A stretch of DNA of 64,000 bases from Lactobacillus sp. CBA3606 (GTDB taxonomy: Bacteria; Bacillota; Bacilli; Lactobacillales; Lactobacillaceae), in assembly GCF_002970935.1 (NCBI RefSeq), contig NZ_CP027194.1:620001-684000 (forward strand), given 5' to 3'. The notes below the pieces were generated by a model. The model made no database searches. It had not been told where the DNA came from and saw nothing but the letters and a program-made list of their open reading frames with translations. A program made the translations under genes and the position numbers. Positions 42,026 through 52,519 of the stretch are shown here, one piece after another; positions within the stretch are counted from its first letter, which is position 1; the number at the start of each line of letters is the position of its first letter.

Positions 42026-43069
42026 CTAATATCGTGCTAAATAATTAACGGCTTGCTTAAATGACGTTACCGGTACGACCCGTAATTTAGGGGCATATCG
42101 TTTAGCCGTTGCCTTTGCAACCTGATAATTGGTTTGATGACCATCTTCTAATGCTAAGACGGCCTTGGTCGGCTTCACATAAGGCGCTAAAAAAATCGTC
42201 GCACCTGCTTTTTTAGCCGCAATGATTTTTTTATCAATGCCACCAATTTCACCGACTGACCCATCCGCACCAATCGTTCCAGTCCCAGCAATCTTACGAC
42301 CACGCCGTAAGTTCTGATTGGTTAGTTGTTGATAGATTTGGAGACTGAACATTAATCCTGCTGACGGACCACCAATTTCACCTGGATTAACCTTAACTGG
42401 AATTTTAGTCGTTACTTTAACATTATCGGTCAACGCAATCCCAATACCGGCCTGCTTAGTACTTAATTTAATTAAAGGAGCGGTAAAATGTTTAGTATGC
42501 CCATTATGCCGATACGTAATAGTCACCGACTGACCAACCCCCTGGTTCGCAATATAAGTCTGATAACCTTGGGCATTCGTAAAGTGGCGGCCATCGACTT
42601 TGGTAATCGTATCGCCTACTTTGACCGCGCGTTTAAATTTGGAATTTGCTTGAACTTCCAAAACATAAATACCACGATAAGTTTTATGAGCCGTTTGCTT
42701 AGCCGCCTGATAAGCCGTTGCAATCGCTTCATTAATTGCACTTTGCATGTAAAAAGTCTGGACTTTGTCATAGGTGGCGTCATCCTCGCCCCCACTAATT
42801 TCAGCCGCACTAACCACGGCATAATGTGGGTTCAATTGCGCATATAACCAAGTAATCGGCCGTGCCTTTGCCAAGGTGACCGAAGTCAACATAAATTTAC
42901 CGGCCCGCTTGTCTGGATGACCCTTGACCGTGACTAATGATTTCAAGTTATTAGCACTCCCGGGGCCTTCAATATAATCTGGTAAAGGCACTAAAAAAAG
43001 CCCTAAAACGACGATTACTGCTAGGATACCTAGCCAGTAACGCCGGATAAATTGACGGACATTTTTCAT
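42026..43069 (-). CDS. SepM/YlbL-type PDZ-Lon membrane protease
   Basis: The 347-residue product has one N-terminal membrane segment (about 13-30), a PDZ domain (about 125-200; YVLEVQANSKFKRAVKVGDTI) and a C-terminal Lon-type protease domain with catalytic Ser in GEIGGPSAGLMFSL (about 234-247) and Lys in GGIDKKIIAAKKAGATIF (about 276-293). Members such as SepM and YlbL cleave peptides at the outer face of the membrane, for example competence-signal precursors. It overlaps coaD by one base and lies before the comE genes. Substrate unknown here. Confidence 0.92.
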   Translation of the reverse strand: MKNVRQFIRRYWLGILAVIVVLGLFLVPLPDYIEGPGSANNLKSLVTVKGHPDKRAGKFMLTSVTLAKARPITWLYAQLNPHYAVVSAAEISGGEDDATYDKVQTFYMQSAINEAIATAYQAAKQTAHKTYRGIYVLEVQANSKFKRAVKVGDTITKVDGRHFTNAQGYQTYIANQGVGQSVTITYRHNGHTKHFTAPLIKLSTKQAGIGIALTDNVKVTTKIPVKVNPGEIGGPSAGLMFSLQIYQQLTNQNLRRGRKIAGTGTIGADGSVGEIGGIDKKIIAAKKAGATIFLAPYVKPTKAVLALEDGHQTNYQVAKATAKRYAPKLRVVPVTSFKQAVNYLARY

Positions 43070-43554
43070 TAGCCCTGCCCCTGTAACCGTTGTTGTAACT
43101 TAATTGCGACAGCGGTCGGCACATAGGTCGAAATATCCGTACCCATTTTAGCGATTTCTTTAATTAAACTTGACGAAAAATAGGCATACGGTGGACGGGC
43201 AACTAAACAAACCGTCTCAATCGTGGCATTCAAGGATTGATTCATCCAAGCAATGTCTCGTTCATACCCAAAATCCTGTTCATTACGTAAGCCACGAACT
43301 AAGACCGTAGCCTGTTCTGCAGCCATAAAATCAACCGTCAAGCCAGTCGCTGCCTTAACTTTAACATTGGGTAAATCCTGCACTTCAGCCGCAATCATGG
43401 CAACTTTTTCAGCAGGCGTAAATAGGGCTTGCTTACTGGTATTGACCATCACCGCTACGATTAATTGATCAAACAATCGACTTGCCCGTTGAATTAAATC
43501 TAAATGGCCGCGCGTAATCGGATCAAAACTACCAGGAAAAACCGCAATTGTCAT
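43069..43554 (-). CDS. coaD: Phosphopantetheine adenylyltransferase
   Basis: The 161-residue product is a nucleotidyltransferase: AVFPGSFDPITRGHLDLIQRA carries the HxGH-type motif (T-R-G-H, about 17-20) and YFSSSLIKEIAKMG the ISSTxxR-like site. CoaD adenylylates 4'-phosphopantetheine in coenzyme A synthesis. It lies 3 bp after rsmD and overlaps the protease gene, in the conserved ylbG-rsmD-coaD-ylbL order. Confidence 0.96.
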   Translation of the reverse strand: MTIAVFPGSFDPITRGHLDLIQRASRLFDQLIVAVMVNTSKQALFTPAEKVAMIAAEVQDLPNVKVKAATGLTVDFMAAEQATVLVRGLRNEQDFGYERDIAWMNQSLNATIETVCLVARPPYAYFSSSLIKEIAKMGTDISTYVPTAVAIKLQQRLQGQG

Positions 43555-43557
43555 GAA

Positions 43558-44121
43558 CTAGGCCTCCACTTCTACTTTTTGATAAATTGTAATGACTGTA
43601 ATCCCATAAGTTTGCCGCCGAACCAGCTCAAAACCAGGAATTAGCGTTGGTAAATCAGCCGTCGTGTCCGTTTCACAAACAATCCGACAGCCTGAATTTA
43701 ATAATCCTAGCGACTCAATCGTTTGAATCGTCTTCACGATTTGTTGTTTGGCATAGGGCGGATCTAAAAAAACCATATCAAAACGTTGCTGCTGTGTCGC
43801 TAGATGAGCAATTAACCGCTGCGCATCGCCCTTAATAATCTCAAACCGTTCAGGGGCCTTGGTCACTGCGACGTTATCTTTAATCGTCTTAATTGCTTGA
43901 TACTGTCGATCAATTAAAACAGCCGCAGCCATCCCGCGCGACACCGCTTCAATACTCAAACCGCCACTACCAGCAAACAAATCTAATGCCCGGCCGCCAT
44001 CAAAGTATGGGCCAATCATATTAAAAACAGCTTCTTTAACTTTATCCGTGGTCGGTCGGGTCTGCATGCCCGGTACTGCCTTTAAGCGGCGACCACCAAA
44101 ATCTCCTGCTACAATCCGCAT
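43558..44121 (-). CDS. rsmD: 16S rRNA (guanine966-N2)-methyltransferase RsmD
   Basis: The 187-residue product has the start MRIVAGDFGGRRLKAVPG, the SAM-binding motif ALDLFAGSGGLSIEAVSRG (about 45-63) and the N6/N2-methyltransferase motif VFLDPPYAKQ (about 118-127). It methylates 16S rRNA. The ATG at 44121 lies 15 bp after ylbG. The family and the neighbour coaD agree. Confidence 0.95.
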   Translation of the reverse strand: MRIVAGDFGGRRLKAVPGMQTRPTTDKVKEAVFNMIGPYFDGGRALDLFAGSGGLSIEAVSRGMAAAVLIDRQYQAIKTIKDNVAVTKAPERFEIIKGDAQRLIAHLATQQQRFDMVFLDPPYAKQQIVKTIQTIESLGLLNSGCRIVCETDTTADLPTLIPGFELVRRQTYGITVITIYQKVEVEA

Positions 44122-44136
44122 ATACTTTCACCAACT

Positions 44137-44436
44137 TTAATCATCATCATCTTCAGGTGCTACACCAGTTTGAGGTTTAAAGAACCCTTGATCAACCCGT
44201 TCACCAAAGTTCATATCGATATCTGGTCGGTAAGACGGTTCGACCCGCCGAACAAAATTGAGTTTTCTTAAACGAGCGGTTGCTGGTTGTACTTGGCTTT
44301 CATCTAAATAAATTACAACATAATGGCCGCGGCGCGATTGATATTGAATATTGCCAAAACGTTTCAATTGACGCACCTGTTTCATTGAATGCAAATACAC
44401 AATCAATGAGCGACGTGGTTTTACGGTAAATTCCAT
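44137..44436 (-). CDS. ylbG: YlbG-family (DUF2129) protein
   Basis: The 99-residue product has the YlbG pattern: RRSLIVYLHSMKQVRQLKRFG, then IQYQSRRGHYVVIYLD and a basic strand ending VRRVEPSYRPDI. The acidic tail (EDDDD) is short and variable. Function is unknown, though members always lie beside rsmD and coaD as here. The ATG at 44436 follows AGAGGTGA. First gene of its operon. Confidence 0.92.
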   Translation of the reverse strand: MEFTVKPRRSLIVYLHSMKQVRQLKRFGNIQYQSRRGHYVVIYLDESQVQPATARLRKLNFVRRVEPSYRPDIDMNFGERVDQGFFKPQTGVAPEDDDD

Positions 44437-44544
44437 CGAACGGTCACCTCTTTTAACTTTCTATCTTTTTAAATGTTAGGCTAGATTAGCAGTTTCGTCA
44501 ACTAAGAGTATGGCGATAACTTAAGTTTCATTTCATCGACCACT

Positions 44545-44574
44545 AAAAAAGCCTGAGAAGCGCTCTTCTCAGAC
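44545..44574 (-). terminator. Terminator of pyc
   Basis: GCCTGAGAAG (44551-44560) pairs with CTTCTCAGAC (44565-44574) around CGCT; a TTTTTT run follows on the minus strand, ending 11 bp after the pyc stop codon. Confidence 0.9.
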
Positions 44575-44584
44575 TTAATTTAGG

Positions 44585-47500
44585 TTATTTAGGTAACACT
44601 TCTAATAACAAATCATCTGTTTGAATGACATCGCCAGCTTGAACATAGACATGTTCAATCACGCCGGCCTCCGGTGCTTGAATTGTCGTTTCCATCTTCA
44701 TGGCTTCCGTTACGAGCAACGGTTCACCCTTCTTAACTGTTTGGCCTTTTTTAACCAACAGCTTTAAGACTGAGCCACTCATCGTTGCCCCAATTTCATT
44801 TTCATTCGTTGGTTCAGCTTTGCGTGTGCTTGCAGCCGTTTGATGCACGGCGTTATCTTTAATCGTGATTTCTTGGCTTTGACCATTGACACTAAAGTAC
44901 AAGGTCCGCATGCCATCAACATCGGGGTCACTTAATTGATTTAATTTCAAAATCATTACTTTCCCTTTAGCTAACGTCACGTTGACAGTTTCACCTAGCC
45001 GCATCCCTTGGAAGAAGGTGGGCGTATCTAATAGTGAGACGTGCCCATATTGTTTGTGTTGCGCCTGATAGTCTAGAAAGACTTTCGGATATAAGAGATA
45101 GCTCAAAACTTCTTGTTTCGACGGTGTATGCCCGATTAGTTTTGCTAAGGCCATCTTAGTTGCGTCAAAATCAGCCGGTTTCGCTAAACTACCCGGTCGC
45201 ACAGTCAATGCCGGATGACCCTTCAAAATAATTTTTTGTAATTTCTCTGGGAACCCACCAACCGGTTGACCAAGATTACCAGCGAAGAAATTAATAACAG
45301 ACTCAGGGAAATCTAACTTCTCCCCGTGATCGTAAATATCAGCCGTCGTCAACTGATTTTCCACCATGAATAACGCCATATCGCCGACCACTTTTGAACT
45401 CGGCGTCACCTTAATGATATCGCCAAATAAGTCATTGACCGTGGCATACATTTGTTTAACTTCTTCCCAACGATCGCCTAACCCTAAGGCCTTGGCTTGT
45501 TGTTGCAAGTTAGAATATTGGCCACCTGGCATTTGTGTTTGATAGATATCAGTTTGTGGTCCGGTCATCCCATTAGAGAAGTCCTGATAATAAGGGCGAA
45601 TACCTTGCCAGTAACGGTTAATCGCTTCAACTTGGTTAATATCGACTTGCGGTTGCCGGTCATTGTGCGCCAAAGCATAGTAAAGTGAACTCATCGAAGG
45701 TTGACTAGTCGTCCCAGACAAGGCACTGGCAGCCACATCGACCACGTCGACGCCAGCATCGACGGCCCGCGCATAGGTAAAGATACCGTTACCAGTCGTA
45801 TCATGCGTATGCAAGTGCACTGGGATATCCAAAGCATCCTTTAAAGTAGCGACCAATTCATAGGCGGCCTCTGGCTTCAAAACGCCAGCCATATCTTTAA
45901 TCGCAATCATATCTGCACCAACTGATTGCAAATCTAGTGCTAATTGCCGATAGTAAGCTAATGAGTATTTCTGTTGATGAGGGTCCATGATATCGCCCGT
46001 ATAACAGATTGTCGCTTCAGCGATTTTTCCGGTTTCCTTAACTGCCAAAATACTTTTTTCCATTTGCGGTAGCCAGTTTAAACTGTCAAAAATCCGGAAA
46101 ACATCAATCCCACTATGTGCCGCTTCTAGAATGAATTCCCGAATAACATTATCAGGATAATTCTGATAACCGACGGCATTACTCCCACGGAATAGCATCT
46201 GGAGTAACGTCCGTGGCATCGCTTGCCGTAACTTTTTCAATCGATCCCATGGGTTTTCATTTAAGAATCTAAAGGCAACGTCAAAGGTCGCACCGCCCCA
46301 CATTTCATAAGAGAAAAGTTGTGGTAATGCCTTTTGTGACGCCGCAGCAACGGCTAACATATCTTTAGTTCGCATCCGGGTTGCAAATAAGCTCTGATGG
46401 GCATCTCGCATAGTCGTATCCGTCAATAAAACATCCTTTTGACCCAACAACCAGTCCTGTAAGCCAGCAACGCCCTGCGCATCTAAAACATCTTTAGCCG
46501 TCACAATCTTTTTAGACAGTGGGGCAAAATTGTCTTGAAACTCAACGTCTGGATAGTATTTTTTAGCATGTTGTGCCACATCAGCAAACCCATTAACGGT
46601 CACATTGCCAATATACTTCAACATTTTATCTTCTTGTTGCGTGCCCTCAGGAAATTTAAAGAGTTCTGGCGTCATATCAATAAAGCGGGTATTGGCCTGA
46701 CCAGCTTGGAATGTCGGGTGATCAATCACATTTAACATAAATGGAATATTGGTCTTAACCCCGCGAATATCGAATTCAACTAACACCCGCCGCATTTTAT
46801 GCACGGCCGCCTTAAAATTACGGGCGACAACACAGGCCTTGACCAATAAGGAGTCAAAGTATGGCGTCACAATTGCACCTGAATACGTATTACCAGCATC
46901 TAAACGGACCCCGTTCCCACCAGGAGAACGGTACGTTTCGATCCGGCCGGTATCTGGCATAAAGTCATTGGCCGGGTCTTCGGTGGTCACCCGACATTGA
47001 ATGGCAACCCCCGTATACGTTAACTCAGATTGCTGTGGTAAATGCAAATCTTTAAATAAATCGCCACCTTGGGCAATTTTTAGTTGGGCGTGAACAATAT
47101 CAATTTCGGTAATCATTTCCGTCACGGTATGTTCAACTTGAACTCGAGGGTTAACTTCCATGAAGTAGAATTGATCCCCTTCAACTAAAAATTCAACCGT
47201 CGCAGCATTCAAATAATGGACGTGTTGCATTAACCGCACGGCTGCTTCACAAATGCGTTGGCGTAATGCCACTGGCAATGAAACGGCTGGTGCAAATTCA
47301 ATCACCTTTTGGTTCCGCCGTTGCACTGAACAATCCCGTTCAAATAAATGTAACATGTTGCCATGGGCATCCCCTAAAATCTGCACTTCGATGTGCTTCG
47401 GATGCGCAATAAATTTTTCTAAGTAAATTTCATCATCGCCAAAAGATTGCATGGCTTCAGAACGTGCTCGGTCAAAAGCTTCTTGTAACTCTGAAGCCGC

Positions 47501-48016
47501 CCGGACAATGCGCATGCCACGACCGCCACCACCCATGGCCGCTTTGATCATAATGGGGAAACCATATTTTTGAGTGAATTGAAGCGCTTCGTTCAAGCTG
47601 GTCACCGGGTGCGTGGTACTTGGAATTGATGCGACGCCAGCTTCCTGAGCAACTTTTTTAGCGGTAATCTTATCACCAAACATCTCTAAATGTTCGGGTT
47701 TAGGCCCCACAAAAGTTAGCCCTTCTTCAGCACAACGACGTGCAAAAGTGGCATTTTCTGACAAGAAACCATACCCAGGATGAATCGCATCCACTTGATT
47801 TTCTTTGGCAATTCGAATAATGTCTTCGATATCCAAATAAGCCGCAATTGGGGCTTGACCTTCACCAACCAAGTACGCTTCATCCGCTTTAAACCGGTGT
47901 ACCGAAAATTCGTCTTCTTTAGCATAAATCGCAACGGTTTGTAGGCCTAATTCATGACAAGCCCGAATGACCCGCGTCGCAATTTCACCACGATTAGCAA
48001 TCAATACTTTTTTCAT
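44585..48016 (-). CDS. pyc: Pyruvate carboxylase
   Basis: The 1143-residue product is a full single-chain enzyme: biotin carboxylase domain (about 1-450; MKKVLIANRGEIATRVIRA, the ATP-grasp loop AAMGGGGRGMRIV, MEVNPRVQVEHTVTE), carboxyltransferase domain (about 530-1000; LLTDTTMRDAHQSLFATRMR, the metal-site VHLHTHDTTGNG) and the C-terminal biotin carrier with the biotinyl Lys in VTEAMKMETTIQAPE (about 1109). It makes oxaloacetate for aspartate in lactobacilli without a full TCA cycle. Start: ATG 48016 after AGGAG. It follows ftsW on the same strand. Confidence 0.97.
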   Translation of the reverse strand: MKKVLIANRGEIATRVIRACHELGLQTVAIYAKEDEFSVHRFKADEAYLVGEGQAPIAAYLDIEDIIRIAKENQVDAIHPGYGFLSENATFARRCAEEGLTFVGPKPEHLEMFGDKITAKKVAQEAGVASIPSTTHPVTSLNEALQFTQKYGFPIMIKAAMGGGGRGMRIVRAASELQEAFDRARSEAMQSFGDDEIYLEKFIAHPKHIEVQILGDAHGNMLHLFERDCSVQRRNQKVIEFAPAVSLPVALRQRICEAAVRLMQHVHYLNAATVEFLVEGDQFYFMEVNPRVQVEHTVTEMITEIDIVHAQLKIAQGGDLFKDLHLPQQSELTYTGVAIQCRVTTEDPANDFMPDTGRIETYRSPGGNGVRLDAGNTYSGAIVTPYFDSLLVKACVVARNFKAAVHKMRRVLVEFDIRGVKTNIPFMLNVIDHPTFQAGQANTRFIDMTPELFKFPEGTQQEDKMLKYIGNVTVNGFADVAQHAKKYYPDVEFQDNFAPLSKKIVTAKDVLDAQGVAGLQDWLLGQKDVLLTDTTMRDAHQSLFATRMRTKDMLAVAAASQKALPQLFSYEMWGGATFDVAFRFLNENPWDRLKKLRQAMPRTLLQMLFRGSNAVGYQNYPDNVIREFILEAAHSGIDVFRIFDSLNWLPQMEKSILAVKETGKIAEATICYTGDIMDPHQQKYSLAYYRQLALDLQSVGADMIAIKDMAGVLKPEAAYELVATLKDALDIPVHLHTHDTTGNGIFTYARAVDAGVDVVDVAASALSGTTSQPSMSSLYYALAHNDRQPQVDINQVEAINRYWQGIRPYYQDFSNGMTGPQTDIYQTQMPGGQYSNLQQQAKALGLGDRWEEVKQMYATVNDLFGDIIKVTPSSKVVGDMALFMVENQLTTADIYDHGEKLDFPESVINFFAGNLGQPVGGFPEKLQKIILKGHPALTVRPGSLAKPADFDATKMALAKLIGHTPSKQEVLSYLLYPKVFLDYQAQHKQYGHVSLLDTPTFFQGMRLGETVNVTLAKGKVMILKLNQLSDPDVDGMRTLYFSVNGQSQEITIKDNAVHQTAASTRKAEPTNENEIGATMSGSVLKLLVKKGQTVKKGEPLLVTEAMKMETTIQAPEAGVIEHVYVQAGDVIQTDDLLLEVLPK

Positions 48017-48043
48017 CAGAATTCTCCTCATTTCCAGATTAAA

Positions 48044-49210
48044 TCAATCCGCCTCGCGAACGGCATTTGCTCGCGCCATCTTTTCTAACGCACTAATATT
48101 GAGCACTAGTCCAAGTGACAGTGTCAATACCATCATACTAGAACCACCATAACTCATGAACGGGAATGTGACCCCAGTAATCGGAATAATCCCCACAATC
48201 CCACCAACATTGATAAAGGCTTGAATAGTCAAATAAGCAGCTACGCCATAACATACGAGGGTATTAAACGTTGTCGTCGCTTGCACGCCAATATAAATGA
48301 TCCGTCCCACAATGACAAGCAATAAGCCCATGACAATTAATACCCCAATCAAGCCAAGTTCTTCAGCTGTAATCGACATGATAAAATCGGTATTAGGTTC
48401 TGGTAAGTAGCCGCGCTTTTGCAGGCTATTCCCGATACCGACCCCCGTTAAACCACCATTTGAAATGGCATAATACGAATTAACCAGTTGCGTCCCTGCG
48501 CCTGAAGCGGTGGTAAATGGATTCAAGAACCCTAAAAACCGTCGGAGTTGGTAAGAGTTAGATAACGTACTCTTCGGCAAATGGCTCATTAATGGCACTA
48601 AAACCCATTCAAAACCCACGACTACCGTCGCAAACGTCCCTATCCCAACGAGATAAGACATCCCAGTGGCAAATAAAATGACGGCCGCAATGGCCAAGTT
48701 AATCGTCGCCCCACCAATATCTGGTTGAATGACAATTAAAAAAATCATCATAGCTAACATCAAAATCTGCGCACCTAAATCACGAAACTTAGCAACCCCC
48801 AGCCGTGCTTCACGTTGGGCAATAATAGCTGATAAGTACACAATTAAGTAAAACTTACAAAACTCAGCCGGTTGAATCCCAATCGGTCCCAGCGTAATCC
48901 AGCCAGCGGCCCCATTGATCGTATGACCAACTAACCGTAAGATGACCAAGATTCCTAGCATAACAAATCCAAATATCCCCCATAAATTAGTGCGCTTAAA
49001 ATAAGTGATTTTTAGATTCATACTAAGCATCGTAATCATTAAGCCACCAATGACCCAGATTAACTGTTTTATCAAATAGCCGGTTGGCGACGAGCCATTG
49101 CTAGCAGCAACGTATGAACTTGACGAATAAACCATGATAATCCCAATCCCACATAGGATAATATACGGGATGAAAATGACATAGTCCAAGTAGTGCAACT
49201 TCTTCAACAT
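48044..49210 (-). CDS. ftsW: FtsW/RodA-family peptidoglycan polymerase (FtsW)
   Basis: The 388-residue product has about ten membrane segments and the SEDS signatures: GPIGIQPAEFCKFYLIVYLS, VIQPDIGGATINLAIA, NTDFIMSITAEELGLIG (about 275-291) and the end motif TFPFMSYGGSSMMVLT (about 345-360). SEDS proteins make glycan strands with class B penicillin-binding proteins. FtsW (division) is preferred to RodA (elongation) because it precedes pyc, the ftsW-pyc order known in L. plantarum-type genomes. Start set at ATG 49210; a GTG five codons upstream is the other option. Confidence 0.9.
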   Translation of the reverse strand: MLKKLHYLDYVIFIPYIILCGIGIIMVYSSSSYVAASNGSSPTGYLIKQLIWVIGGLMITMLSMNLKITYFKRTNLWGIFGFVMLGILVILRLVGHTINGAAGWITLGPIGIQPAEFCKFYLIVYLSAIIAQREARLGVAKFRDLGAQILMLAMMIFLIVIQPDIGGATINLAIAAVILFATGMSYLVGIGTFATVVVGFEWVLVPLMSHLPKSTLSNSYQLRRFLGFLNPFTTASGAGTQLVNSYYAISNGGLTGVGIGNSLQKRGYLPEPNTDFIMSITAEELGLIGVLIVMGLLLVIVGRIIYIGVQATTTFNTLVCYGVAAYLTIQAFINVGGIVGIIPITGVTFPFMSYGGSSMMVLTLSLGLVLNISALEKMARANAVREAD

Positions 49211-49354
49211 GACCTTTAATCCCACCTTAAAACGTTTAAATTCATGGCACGTTCGTCAATAATAATCATAAAAATTAACTTGCAATAATTATAGCATAGT
49301 CGCAATTACCACAACCCGTGAAATTATTAAAACCGCGTAGTTTTTATTTTTCTT

Positions 49355-49396
49355 TATAAAAAAAGATGGCACAACCCTTACAGGTCGTACCATCTT
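49355..49396 (-). terminator. Terminator of typA
   Basis: AAGATGGCACAACCC pairs with GGTCGTACCATCTT (49363-49396, one mismatch); a seven-T run follows on the minus strand. Confidence 0.9.
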
Positions 49397-49414
49397 GAGA
49401 CATCGACTGTTAAT

Positions 49415-51253
49415 TTACTTACCAGTCTTACGTTTTTTAGCTTCTTTTTCACGCATATTCGTGTTCAAAATTTGTTTCCGTAAACGAACATGGTCTGGCG
49501 TAATTTCACAGTATTCATCACTGTTCAAGAATTCCAAAGCTTCTTCAAGCGTCAAATGAGTTGGCGTCTTGATGCTGGCAGTTTGGTCCTTATTTGATGA
49601 ACGCACATTGGTCATGTTTTTACCCTTCGTGATATTAACTGAAATATCATTTTCACGACTATTTTGACCAACAATCATTCCTTCATAGACGTCCGTACCG
49701 GGATCAACAAAGATCGTCCCACGTTCTTCAACACCCATGGTTGCATAAGTCGTCGTCTTACCTAAGTTAATTGAAACTAAGGCACCGTTCCGACGACCAG
49801 GGTTCCAGTTCGTAATTACTGGCATGTATTTTGCAAACGTATGGTTCATAATCCCATAACCACGAGTTAATGATAGGAATTCAGTTGAATAACCAATCAA
49901 CCCACGTGATGGGGCTAAGAATGTCAAACGTGTCTGGTTGTTACCAGTGCTTTCCATGTTCTTCATTTCAGCTTTACGTTGTGATAACGTATCGATAATC
50001 GTCCCGGTATATTCATCAGGCGTATCAATCTGAACTGATTCGAATGGTTCGCTACGTTTGCCATCAATCTCACGATAGATAACTTCTGGACGAGAAGCTT
50101 GTAATTCATAACCTTCACGCCGTAACGTTTCAATTAAGATTGACAAATGCAATTCACCACGACCAGAGACAACCCAAGCACCGGGTTCATCAGTGTCTTC
50201 AACCCGTAAAGAAACATCAGTTTCCAATTCAGACTTCAAACGAAGTTCCAATTGACGAGCAGTGACGAATTTACCTTCTTTACCAGCAAATGGTGAGTTG
50301 TTGGTCCGGAAAGTCATCTGTAAAGTTGGTTCGTCAATCCGTAAGATTGGTAAAGCTTCAGGGTTGTCAGAAGCAGCGACGGTTTCACCGACGTTAATAT
50401 CTTCCATCCCAGAAACGGCAACTAAGTCACCAGCTTTAGCTTCGTTGATTTCAAGCCGTTGGAGGCCAAAGAAACCAAAGAGCTTCGTCACACGGAAGTT
50501 CTTCTTAGAACCATCAAGCTTCATGACTGAGACACTGTCACCAACCTTGATTGCGCCACGGAAAACCCGCCCAATCCCAACTCGACCAACGTAGTCATTA
50601 TAATCAAGTAAAGCAACTTGGAATTGTAATGATTCGTCTGAATTATCAATTGGTGCTGGAATCGTCTTGATGATGGTTTCAAAGATTGGCTTCATCGTAT
50701 GTTCTTGCTTTGCAGGATCTGATTCGTAACTTGAAGTCCCGTTTAAAGCTGAAACGTAAACGACTGGGAAGTCTAATTGTGATTCGTCGGCGCCTAATTC
50801 AATAAATAGGTCCAGAACTTCATCAACAACTTCTTCAGGACGTGCACCAGGACGGTCAATCTTATTAATCACAACGATTGGTGTCAAATGTTGTTCAAGG
50901 GCTTTTTTAAGCACAAAACGCGTTTGTGGCATCGTCCCTTCAAACGCATCAACAACAAGTAGTACCCCATCAACCATTCGCATGATTCGTTCAACTTCAC
51001 CACCGAAATCGGCATGTCCAGGGGTATCCAAAATGTTAATTTGTTTGTCGCCGTAACGTACGGCCGTGTTCTTTGAAAGGATCGTGATACCGCGTTCCTT
51101 TTCAATGGCATTAGTGTCCATCGCCCGATCGTCAATCTGGACATGTTCATCTAAGGTATCCGATTGTTTAAGCATTTCGTTAACCAAAGTTGTCTTACCG
51201 TGGTCAACGTGGGCAATAATGGCAATGTTGCGGATATCATCTCTAAATTTCAA
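49415..51253 (-). CDS. typA: GTPase TypA/BipA
   Basis: The 612-residue product is an EF-G-like translational GTPase: [18 protein letters not shown] (P-loop, about 12-29), the switch region [28 protein letters not shown] and [12 protein letters not shown], then EF-G-like domains III and V and the BipA-specific C-terminal domain. It helps ribosome assembly and stress adaptation. The start is TTG 51253 ([13 protein letters not shown]) placed 7 bases after AAAGGAAG; the six extra residues upstream include the ribosome site itself. Confidence 0.95.
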   Translation of the reverse strand: MKFRDDIRNIAIIAHVDHGKTTLVNEMLKQSDTLDEHVQIDDRAMDTNAIEKERGITILSKNTAVRYGDKQINILDTPGHADFGGEVERIMRMVDGVLLVVDAFEGTMPQTRFVLKKALEQHLTPIVVINKIDRPGARPEEVVDEVLDLFIELGADESQLDFPVVYVSALNGTSSYESDPAKQEHTMKPIFETIIKTIPAPIDNSDESLQFQVALLDYNDYVGRVGIGRVFRGAIKVGDSVSVMKLDGSKKNFRVTKLFGFFGLQRLEINEAKAGDLVAVSGMEDINVGETVAASDNPEALPILRIDEPTLQMTFRTNNSPFAGKEGKFVTARQLELRLKSELETDVSLRVEDTDEPGAWVVSGRGELHLSILIETLRREGYELQASRPEVIYREIDGKRSEPFESVQIDTPDEYTGTIIDTLSQRKAEMKNMESTGNNQTRLTFLAPSRGLIGYSTEFLSLTRGYGIMNHTFAKYMPVITNWNPGRRNGALVSINLGKTTTYATMGVEERGTIFVDPGTDVYEGMIVGQNSRENDISVNITKGKNMTNVRSSNKDQTASIKTPTHLTLEEALEFLNSDEYCEITPDHVRLRKQILNTNMREKEAKKRKTGK

Positions 51254-51406
51254 AATTGATCTTCCTTTCATCCTTCAAAATTCATACTATCCAATTGATA
51301 GCTGAAATCTTACATATATTAATACAAACTGGCGCTACTATCAAGTTAATGATGCGCACTGACTAACTCGTAACGACGCTTTCATCTGGTTTTCATCGTT
51401 TGGCAT

Positions 51407-51434
51407 AAAAAAAGCTGTGACGGATGGGTCACAG
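51407..51434 (-). terminator. Terminator of the inositol phosphatase operon
   Basis: CTGTGAC (51415-51421) pairs with GTCACAG (51428-51434); a seven-T run follows on the minus strand. Confidence 0.88.
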
Positions 51435-51443
51435 TCACACCGT

Positions 51444-52220
51444 TTACTTGACAATTGCCAAAATAGCACGTTGCGCACTTTTAGTCGCTATTAGTACAGC
51501 ACCAGATGATAACATATTTACAGGCGTGCCGTCAACTTGGGTCACGCTCAAACCGAGGGTCTCAGCGAGAACCCGACCAGCCGCAAAGTCCCACGGTCGT
51601 AGATATGACAGGTAGCCGACCAGCTCCCCAGCTAAAACTTGACTGATTTGAATACCGGCACTGCCAATGATGCGTGGACCTAAGCTAGTCGCCGCAATCG
51701 TCTGCATCTGATAGCGGTTATGAATCAGTAACGGCGCACTTGCACCAAATAATCCCGCTGACAACGCTAAATCCAGCGGTGCTGCAAGTGCAGTGCCATT
51801 TAAGGTTACCCCAATCGCTGGCCCACCGGCATACAATTTAGCTGCCATCACATCATAGATATAGCCCAGTGTGGGTTGACCATCAATATACAAACCAGCC
51901 ATGATGGCAAAATGATTACGTTGATGCACAAAATTCATGGTGCCGTCAATGGGATCTACAATCCAAACATGCCCCGCTAACGTGGTCACATGGTCACCAG
52001 ACCCTTCCTCGCCCAAAATTTGGGCACCGGGATCTAGTTGCTGTAACGCTTGCACTAAAAAATGCTCGTTGCTACGATCAACGTTGGTCACTAAATCTTT
52101 ACGACTCGTTTTTTCCATGACCGTCATGGCAGTCCCCATCTTAACTAATACCTGTGAGCGTGCTTGCTGCATCACCTTTTGGACGGCCTGATTAAGTTGC
52201 TGTAAGGCTGCTACTTCCAT
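51444..52220 (-). CDS. suhB: Inositol monophosphatase family protein
   Basis: The 258-residue product has the metal motifs of the family: GEEGSG (about 76), WIVDPIDGTMNFVH (about 90-103) and WDFAAGRVLAE (about 206-216, the third Asp motif). It is a Mg2+- and Li+-sensitive phosphatase that may act on inositol phosphate, PAP, NADP or sugar phosphates; the true substrate cannot be told. It follows the UPF0223 gene by 11 bp on the same strand. Start: ATG 52220 after AGGTGA. Confidence 0.9.
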   Translation of the reverse strand: MEVAALQQLNQAVQKVMQQARSQVLVKMGTAMTVMEKTSRKDLVTNVDRSNEHFLVQALQQLDPGAQILGEEGSGDHVTTLAGHVWIVDPIDGTMNFVHQRNHFAIMAGLYIDGQPTLGYIYDVMAAKLYAGGPAIGVTLNGTALAAPLDLALSAGLFGASAPLLIHNRYQMQTIAATSLGPRIIGSAGIQISQVLAGELVGYLSYLRPWDFAAGRVLAETLGLSVTQVDGTPVNMLSSGAVLIATKSAQRAILAIVK

Positions 52221-52231
52221 TATAGAATCAC

Positions 52232-52519
52232 CTAGATTCGATACTTAAAACGGCGGGTATTCGTTGCTTGAGCCGCTTGCATCGTCCGATAAATGTTTAA
52301 CCCAGCGACCGCTTCAAATTCCCGGGATAATTGTTTTTCTTCCGACTTAGCAGGTACCACCGTTTTAAACGCTTGATACGCGGCTAATAGTTCCGCCGTG
52401 ACAACGGTAGCTTCATTTGCCGCCTCAATTTGTCGATAAAAAGTCGTCACTGTAATAATTTCAGCGGTCGACCACATTTCATTCAATGGATATTGATAAT
52501 TTTCATGTCTAGCCGTCAT
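52232..52519 (-). CDS. UPF0223 family protein
   Basis: The 95-residue helical product starts MTARHENYQYPLNEMWSTAE and ends KYRI; the NYQYPL...W motif followed by EIITVTTFYRQIEAANE and LLAAYQAFKTVVPAKSEEKQ is characteristic of UPF0223 (YktA-like) proteins of Firmicutes, function unknown. I placed the start at ATG 52519 after GGGGAGTT; the longer frame runs into the upstream gene. The gene overlaps the LDH-like gene by 11 bp and precedes the inositol phosphatase gene, an arrangement common in the group. Confidence 0.88.
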   Translation of the reverse strand: MTARHENYQYPLNEMWSTAEIITVTTFYRQIEAANEATVVTAELLAAYQAFKTVVPAKSEEKQLSREFEAVAGLNIYRTMQAAQATNTRRFKYRI